A stretch of 42,175 bases of DNA, from positions 1-42,175 of the forward strand of contig SUUX01000014.1 in the NCBI GenBank assembly GCA_015062305.1. The letters run 5' to 3'. Positions 37,689 through 42,175 of the stretch are shown here, in pieces. Numbering within the stretch: the stretch's first letter is position 1; each line of letters starts with the position of its first letter. The notes beneath the pieces are model-generated. The model was not told the origin of the DNA, searched no databases, and saw nothing but the letters and a program-made list of their open reading frames with translations. The position numbers and the translations under genes were made by a program. The stretch comes from Alphaproteobacteria bacterium. Lineage in GTDB: Bacteria; Pseudomonadota; Alphaproteobacteria; RF32; CAG-239.

Positions 37689-38141
37689 CTACAAAGTTCT
37701 GTTTATAGCTAACGCATTCTTGCTGTTATCTTGTGGCGAATAATTTCCACGAGCACCATAAGAAGTTGCATTTCTATTGTTAGTTACTTTTGCAATATTT
37801 ATGATGGTATCCATCACATTTTTGCTGGTTTCCATTCTGGTTTTGAGCAGCAGTTCATTTTCTTTTAGCAGTTCATCTAGGTCTTTAGATGCATCTTTAA
37901 GTTCTGCCTTAAGCTCTGCGTTTGCTCCGCTCAAATAATTTTGGTTTTTAATAAAGAAAGCACTCATACTTCTGTAGGCTCCGACAGTTTTTGCTTTTTG
38001 TTCAAACAAATTGCCCACAGCCTCCACGTCAAAAGCTTTCAATGCGGCATTTTCTTTTTCCAACAAATCTGCAAACTCATCAATCACATCTAGCAAATCT
38101 GCAATTTTGTTGTTAACTTCTTCCCAATTTACTTCTTGCAT
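37689..38141 (-). CDS. flgN: FlgN-family flagellar export chaperone
   Basis: 150 aa, almost fully helical with Glu/Leu/Ala heptad-like stretches (IADLLDVIDEFADLLEKENA; LKDASKDLDELLKENELLLK). The C-terminal tail is polar and Asn/Ser-rich, as in FlgN, with NNRNATSYGARG. Its position immediately before flgK supports the FlgK/FlgL chaperone role. Primary sequence in this family is poorly conserved, so context carries weight. Cytoplasmic. Confidence 0.8.
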   Translation of the reverse strand: MQEVNWEEVNNKIADLLDVIDEFADLLEKENAALKAFDVEAVGNLFEQKAKTVGAYRSMSAFFIKNQNYLSGANAELKAELKDASKDLDELLKENELLLKTRMETSKNVMDTIINIAKVTNNRNATSYGARGNYSPQDNSKNALAINRTL

Positions 38142-38150
38142 TTTCCCCTC

Positions 38151-38486
38151 CTATCCTTGGATAACACCACTATTCATAGCTTCTTGCATCTCTAATATTG
38201 AGCGCATAACACTTTGTTTAACCCCCACTGTTCCGAGTTTTGCCATTTCTTTGCCATATTCATCTAACAACAGTGAGCGATAAATTTTTTCAGCATGACC
38301 ACCACCAAACATTCCATCTGTAGAAACTCCTTCATACATACTTTCCATCATCTTGGTCAAAAAGAAAGCCTCAAAGTCCTCAGCAGACTTCTCTGCTTTT
38401 GCCATATCTTTACTAACCAGCGGAGCACTAGCTTTATTCCACAGTCCCGAAGCAATCATAGATGCATTTGTCATAATATCAGTCAT
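38151..38486 (-). CDS. flgJ: FlgJ-type rod-binding protein
   Basis: 111 aa. The rod-binding domain motif is DFEAFFLTKMMESMYEG followed by GMFGGGHAEKIYRSLLLDEY, typical of the FlgJ N-terminal half (also called CheL in some alphaproteobacteria). The C-terminal muramidase domain of enterobacterial FlgJ is absent, so a separate peptidoglycan hydrolase is needed elsewhere. The ATG overlaps the flgI stop by one base (TAATG), giving translational coupling. It acts in the periplasm as a rod assembly scaffold. Confidence 0.9.
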   Translation of the reverse strand: MTDIMTNASMIASGLWNKASAPLVSKDMAKAEKSAEDFEAFFLTKMMESMYEGVSTDGMFGGGHAEKIYRSLLLDEYGKEMAKLGTVGVKQSVMRSILEMQEAMNSGVIQG

Positions 38487-39610
38487 TATATCACCTCGAT
38501 TTCTGCTTGCAGAGCGCCACTAGCCTTGATTGCTTGCAAAATACTAATCAAGTCTCTGGGTGTAACGCCCAAGGTGTTTAATCCGTCTACCAAATCTTGC
38601 AGACTTATACCTGTGTTCAAAACTGTTAATTTGGCATCAGTATCTTCTTCCACGTCAATCATGGTAGACACAGCTGTAATTGTTTCTCCGTCAGAGAAAG
38701 GCAGAGGCTGAGAAACAAAAGGCACATCTGTAATTTTGATTGTTAAGTTTCCTTGTGCAATAGCCAAGCGATTAATCTTCACGTCTTTACCAATAACAAT
38801 AATTCCGGAACTCTCATCAATAACCACTTTTGCCAATTGATCCGGCTGAATTTGCAGCTGCTCAACTTTTGTCATTAGGTCAACCACTTTGCCTTTATAA
38901 GCCTCTGGCACATCCATCACAATTGTTGCAGAGTCAATGGCTTTTGCTGCCGTTGTACCCAACAAGGCATTAATTGCATCTGCCACTCTGCGAGAGGTTG
39001 TAAAGTCTGGGTTCCTCAGAGCAATAGTAATGCTGTTCAAACTTTCTAATTCAAAAGGGATTTCATTTTCAATAATAGCACCACTTGGGATACGTCCAGA
39101 AGTCGGCACACCCTTAGAAACCGATTGTGTTGCTCCTCTGGCAGAAACAGCTCCCACAGCAACCTGACCTTGAGCCACAGCATAAACAGCTCCGTCAGCA
39201 CCAACCAAAGGTGTGGCCAACAAAGTACCGCCTTGCAGGTTCTTAGCGTCACCCAATGCACTGACCATCACATCTATACGGCTACCTTGTCTGGAAAAAG
39301 GCGGCAAATTAGCTGTTACCATAACAGCTGCAATGTTTTTAGATTTGATTTGTCCGCCACGAGCATTAATGCCAATCTTATCCAGCATAGAAATCAAGCT
39401 CTCTCTGGTAAAATCTACCGACTTAATGTTATCTCCGGTACCGTTCAAACCCACAACCAAGCCATAACCAATCAATTGGTTGTCTCTTATTCCTTCAAAG
39501 TCGGCAATATCTTTAATCCTAGAAACAGCCCATGCGTCATGATTCAATGCCGAAAACATCATCATCACTATGGCCAAACTGGCGGATTTTATGGTCTTTG
39601 CATACATCAT
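38486..39610 (-). CDS. flgI: Flagellar P-ring protein
   Basis: 374 aa from the ATG at 39610, ten bases after GAGG; the TTG at 39619 is only one base from that site. The signal peptide is residues 1-28 (ALNHDAWA-V). The mature start SRIKDIADFEGIRDNQLIGYG and GLVVGLNGTGDNIK are diagnostic. It forms the periplasmic P ring around the rod. It is the first gene of the flg operon, 35 bp downstream of the predicted transcription start of a sigma-54-type promoter. The following genes flgJ, flgN, flgK and flgL are closely packed. Confidence 0.96.
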   Translation of the reverse strand: MMYAKTIKSASLAIVMMMFSALNHDAWAVSRIKDIADFEGIRDNQLIGYGLVVGLNGTGDNIKSVDFTRESLISMLDKIGINARGGQIKSKNIAAVMVTANLPPFSRQGSRIDVMVSALGDAKNLQGGTLLATPLVGADGAVYAVAQGQVAVGAVSARGATQSVSKGVPTSGRIPSGAIIENEIPFELESLNSITIALRNPDFTTSRRVADAINALLGTTAAKAIDSATIVMDVPEAYKGKVVDLMTKVEQLQIQPDQLAKVVIDESSGIIVIGKDVKINRLAIAQGNLTIKITDVPFVSQPLPFSDGETITAVSTMIDVEEDTDAKLTVLNTGISLQDLVDGLNTLGVTPRDLISILQAIKASGALQAEIEVI

Positions 39611-39656
39611 TGGGTTCAAACCTCAAATAAAGTCAATTAATCTTAAGGTAATATAT

Positions 39657-39671
39657 GCAAATTGTGTGCCA
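39657..39671 (-). promoter_or_regulatory. Sigma-54 (RpoN) -24/-12 promoter for flg operon
   Basis: On the minus strand TGGCACACAATTTGC matches TGGCAC-N5-TTGC exactly; GG and GC are 10 bp apart. Expected start is near 39645, about 35 bp before flgI. Middle/late flagellar genes of several alphaproteobacteria use sigma-54 with a FlbD-type activator. A strong hit in the right place; activity is not tested. Confidence 0.82.
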
Positions 39672-39686
39672 TTTTTTTTGCTTGCA

Positions 39687-39720
39687 ATAAAAAAAGACCT
39701 TGCATTTCCGGCAAGGTCTT
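39687..39720 (-). terminator. Terminator of the right Cys-rich locus
   Basis: A perfect 10-bp stem AAGACCTTGC / GCAAGGTCTT (39694-39703 with 39711-39720), with the T run on the minus strand. It separates the Cys-rich locus from the sigma-54 flg promoter. Confidence 0.9.
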
Positions 39721-39730
39721 AAAAGGAGGC

Positions 39731-39809
39731 ATTGGCAAGAATACTTTGTTTCAAACAGAAAGGGTTTTAGGGTTTAGAAGTATTTCTGTCTAAATAGCTC
39801 CTTGCCAAT
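39731..39809 (-). other. Structured 3' leader/UTR before terminator
   Basis: ATTGGCAAG (39731-39739) pairs with CTTGCCAAT (39801-39809), and AATACTT (39740-39746) pairs with AAGTATT (39778-39784), giving a nested stem with an asymmetric internal loop between stop 39822 and the terminator. It may stabilise the mRNA or form a small RNA; no family is recognised. Confidence 0.4.
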
Positions 39810-39821
39810 ATGAAATTTATA

Positions 39822-40754
39822 TTACAGATAGTCGTTAGCGCTATTGTATTGACAATCATAACCATAATTATAAAGAGGCAAACATTCGCTTTGTCCATTA
39901 GATGTATAACATGTTACATCTGTATTAGCTGTTATACCATCATAAGCGTTACTGCCTTCAGTTTGACAGTCTTTATAATGGAAATGTCCATCACCGAACA
40001 TTCTCACCATCACAGCGCAATTCCCTGTACTTTCCTGCAAACAATATAACCCCATAGATGTTATCGCAGAGGTATTAGTATCAGTGCTTTCAATATTTAT
40101 TATTACGGGAGGCTGATTTGGCCTCTTCGTCATGGATAAATTAGGAATATTTATTTGATCTGCATATAAACTAATCGTAGGTGTTGCTCCCGTTGCTAAC
40201 CGAACAGAGCCGATTCCGATTGAAGTTTCTGCGTAAGTAGGTGCCTTTTGTGGCCAATTAATTTCTATTTCCGAGGGCATTCCTGAGGTGCTGCCAAATA
40301 CAACCGTTCCAGCATACCATCTTTCGTTAGTTCCGCACGTCGTATTTGCTTGACCAACACATTCGCTAATTTCTAGTGCCCTTCTAAAAGTTACTTTTCC
40401 TCCACCTTTTATTATAATCTTATCAATATCAGCACAATGTGAATAATAAGTCACATCCTTATTCTCGGTATGCTCTATTGTTCCTCTATATACCATGTTA
40501 TCGCCCAAATAAATTCCCCCTGCTGCAGCGACAGCTTCTTCACATGTCATGGTGCCGGTGGTTTCCGAGCTGGTGCTGGCGCACGCTTTGTAGCTGGTAT
40601 CAAAGGGACACACGATATAGCGTGTACATCCCTCTACCGTTGCTGTGGAGTAGCCCAAAGCAGCGCAGTCGGCGGCAACACATGCTGCATTAGCTGTGGT
40701 TGAAGACAACATCACTCCGCTCAACAAGCCTATTGATAATAGTAGTTTTTTCAT
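39822..40754 (-). CDS. Secreted Cys-containing protein with CPFDTSY module, paralogue
   Basis: 310 aa. Signal peptide residues 1-23 differ from the 1429-2451 protein at one residue. The module ADCAALGYSTATVEGC and VCPFDTSYKAC follows. Up to the GGIYL at residues ~80-84 the DNA is nearly identical to the left copy, including the Shine-Dalgarno region; then the proteins diverge, retaining YSH, a DKI, GGGKVTFRRALEISEC and a Cys-rich tail (CQTEG, CYTSNGQSEC). It follows the Cys-rich gene at 40788 by 33 bp. It is inverted relative to the left locus, both pointing inward. Function is unknown; secretion is likely. Confidence 0.88.
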   Translation of the reverse strand: MKKLLLSIGLLSGVMLSSTTANAACVAADCAALGYSTATVEGCTRYIVCPFDTSYKACASTSSETTGTMTCEEAVAAAGGIYLGDNMVYRGTIEHTENKDVTYYSHCADIDKIIIKGGGKVTFRRALEISECVGQANTTCGTNERWYAGTVVFGSTSGMPSEIEINWPQKAPTYAETSIGIGSVRLATGATPTISLYADQINIPNLSMTKRPNQPPVIINIESTDTNTSAITSMGLYCLQESTGNCAVMVRMFGDGHFHYKDCQTEGSNAYDGITANTDVTCYTSNGQSECLPLYNYGYDCQYNSANDYL

Positions 40755-40787
40755 CGTCTATCTCCTTAAACCTTAAATCTGTTCATC

Positions 40788-42173
40788 TTACCACAAAGCA
40801 CACTGAATAATTTCTGTCTTCCATGGGTATCTGGTATCGTACTCACATGAATATGAGTTGCAGTTTTCATCTTGGCATTGGACACAATCTCCATAGCAAT
40901 CTATAAATCCAGAAGCACAATGTTCTATTATGTAGCAATCCGCCTCTGCCGTACAATACCAACCAAAAGGACAGGTGTGATATCTGTTGTTATTGGTGTT
41001 GCAACAAGAGTGGTGGCTTGACCAGGTGTAACCAGATTTGCAACAATCAATCCTGTATTTGCCTCCGCATTCACTGCAAGATTCTGCACCCTCACTGTAA
41101 GGACAGCTATCTAAAGAATAAGTTGCATCGCAATTGTTGCCATCACCGGAAGTTTCTGCTCCTCCGCCCACACATACTCCATAAGAGGTATCAAACGGAC
41201 ATTTGATGAGGGTACCTGTCTCACATGATGTGACAGATGTTGAATAGCCTAGCATTGCACAGTTATGCGTTGCCGGTTTGGCACACCAATAGCTAAAGGT
41301 ATCCACAAAATTGGTTTTGCATTGTTGTGCGCAGGTGCCACAGGTGATTGTAGATCCACAGTTTCCTGTGTTTTTTAGAACCCACTCGGCGTTGGCTTGC
41401 AATGTGCCAGTGCAACCAGATGTGCTGGAATAATAGCCATTCTCATTGTTACAAGCATAAGAACATTCACCACAACCATCTTCACCTGTTATATCATATA
41501 CACATCTGGTTGTGTCCGTTCCACATTCGGTAGAGTCATCATGGTATGGATCTCGACAATCAACACTACAGGTTCCACAAGAGATCGAACCGCAGGTTCC
41601 TGCTTGTGTAAATATAGCTGTTCTATTGCCACTGGCTTGATTTGCGCAAGTGCTTTCTGCCATATAACCATCAGCGCAAGTTGCATTGCATGGTGCGCAA
41701 CCACAAATGTCCTTGTCTCCTATTTCATATTTACAATAGTTAGGAGTGGAGACAGAATCGTTATTGGGGCATTGGGAAACATCACTAGCAGAACCAGTAG
41801 GGCAACTTTTAATATAGCATTCCTCTATAGAGCTATCCCAATTTTGACAATCTCCACAAACTGTACATTTTTCATAATGAGTGACATTGTCAGAGCCTTT
41901 ACATGTATCTCCATGCAGGTTTCCGCCAGAACAACTCTGTGTAGGATATTTATAGATTGTGGTATCACAAACACATTTACTATAGTGTTTTACACTATCT
42001 TCACAATTATCTTCACTTGCTTCACTTGGTTTAGAATTATTTGGGCATGAGGTGTATGGATATTTGGTAGTAATACAGTTACATTCGCTATAATGCTTTG
42101 TGCTATTGACACCATTTATAACATCAGTACAGGTGTTGCCGCCTGGTTCTTTGTTACCAGTACAATCGTTAGT
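40788..42173 (-). CDS. Cys-rich repeat surface/secreted protein, 5'-partial, paralogue
   Basis: The frame stays open through to the right window edge, so the ATG at 41663 is internal; 461 codons are visible. It is homologous along its length to the 3-1394 protein, with the same architecture: KHYSEC and KHYSKC Cys repeats, YEIGDKD, CAPCNATCADGYM, GTCGSISCGTC, a stretch almost identical to the left copy (DCRDPYHDDSTECGTD), then LGYSTSVTSCETGTLIKCPF and GGKYRIDCCKSGYTW. The N-terminal repeat block differs in sequence and unit number, so the two are mosaic. The C-terminal ~100 residues are also divergent. No enzyme motif; extracellular by inference. Confidence 0.85.
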   Translation of the reverse strand, partial: TNDCTGNKEPGGNTCTDVINGVNSTKHYSECNCITTKYPYTSCPNNSKPSEASEDNCEDSVKHYSKCVCDTTIYKYPTQSCSGGNLHGDTCKGSDNVTHYEKCTVCGDCQNWDSSIEECYIKSCPTGSASDVSQCPNNDSVSTPNYCKYEIGDKDICGCAPCNATCADGYMAESTCANQASGNRTAIFTQAGTCGSISCGTCSVDCRDPYHDDSTECGTDTTRCVYDITGEDGCGECSYACNNENGYYSSTSGCTGTLQANAEWVLKNTGNCGSTITCGTCAQQCKTNFVDTFSYWCAKPATHNCAMLGYSTSVTSCETGTLIKCPFDTSYGVCVGGGAETSGDGNNCDATYSLDSCPYSEGAESCSECGGKYRIDCCKSGYTWSSHHSCCNTNNNRYHTCPFGWYCTAEADCYIIEHCASGFIDCYGDCVQCQDENCNSYSCEYDTRYPWKTEIIQCALW

Positions 42174-42175
42174 GG

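Noticed and set aside
41391..41412. Second sigma-54-like TGGCAC inside the right Cys-rich gene
   Set aside because: The -12 element reads AAGC instead of TTGC, and it lies inside coding sequence.
41397..42050. 217-codon plus-strand frame opposite the right Cys-rich gene
   Set aside because: Antisense shadow: Cys-rich, stop-poor repeats on one strand open long frames on the other. The minus-strand frame is homologous to the left copy and stays open to the edge.

Overview
The window looks like an AT-rich alphaproteobacterial chromosome, plausibly a flagellated gut lineage. The support is indirect: a FlaF-type flagellin regulator, the gene order flgI-flgJ-flgN-flgK-flgL, a DUF2934 protein, MlaA/MlaC, and very Cys-rich repeat proteins that from memory are common in gut alphaproteobacteria. 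No rRNA is present, so taxonomy is inference.

Layout. (1) 3-2508: a Cys-rich repeat protein (cut by the window edge), a small secreted Cys-containing protein and a terminator. (2) 2591-4656: two coupled unknown genes with a near-consensus promoter, a DUF2934/Lys-rich-tail protein and a TspO/MBR membrane protein. (3) 4674-11375, minus strand: an eight-gene polysaccharide operon. In transcription order it holds a nucleotidyltransferase, a eukaryotic-type phosphomannomutase, a GT2, GDP-mannose 4,6-dehydratase, a cupin, an SDR, a second GT2 and a UGM-like flavoprotein. (4) 11643-14749: another GT2, two decayed gene stubs, a three-copy 222-bp tandem repeat abutting tRNA-Phe, and a DegT/WbpE-type sugar aminotransferase. 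(5) 14944-19847: mlaA-mlaC, a small membrane protein, and GT4-thrS. (6) 20007-25709: a complete tripartite RND efflux operon. (7) 25715-28467: a lipoprotein, a GST-like protein, a periplasmic solute-binding protein, flaF and tRNA-Leu. (8) 28581-33545: TetR with an AcrR-like operator and a second RND pump without its own outer-membrane factor. (9) 33560-39671, minus strand: flgI-flgJ-flgN-flgK-flgL behind a sigma-54-type promoter. (10) 39687-42175, minus strand: a second copy of the Cys-rich pair, inverted relative to region 1.

The genes fall into three envelope programmes: surface glycan synthesis through GDP-mannose-derived 6-deoxy sugars, lipid homeostasis and efflux, and flagellar rod/ring/hook-junction assembly. 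The most unusual feature is the inward-facing pair of Cys-rich loci about 38 kb apart. They share near-identical 5' blocks but have divergent gene bodies. In the left copy the small gene is also bracketed by a perfect 15-bp inverted repeat that contains its Shine-Dalgarno. This could support recombination-based surface variation, but that is a hypothesis from sequence alone.
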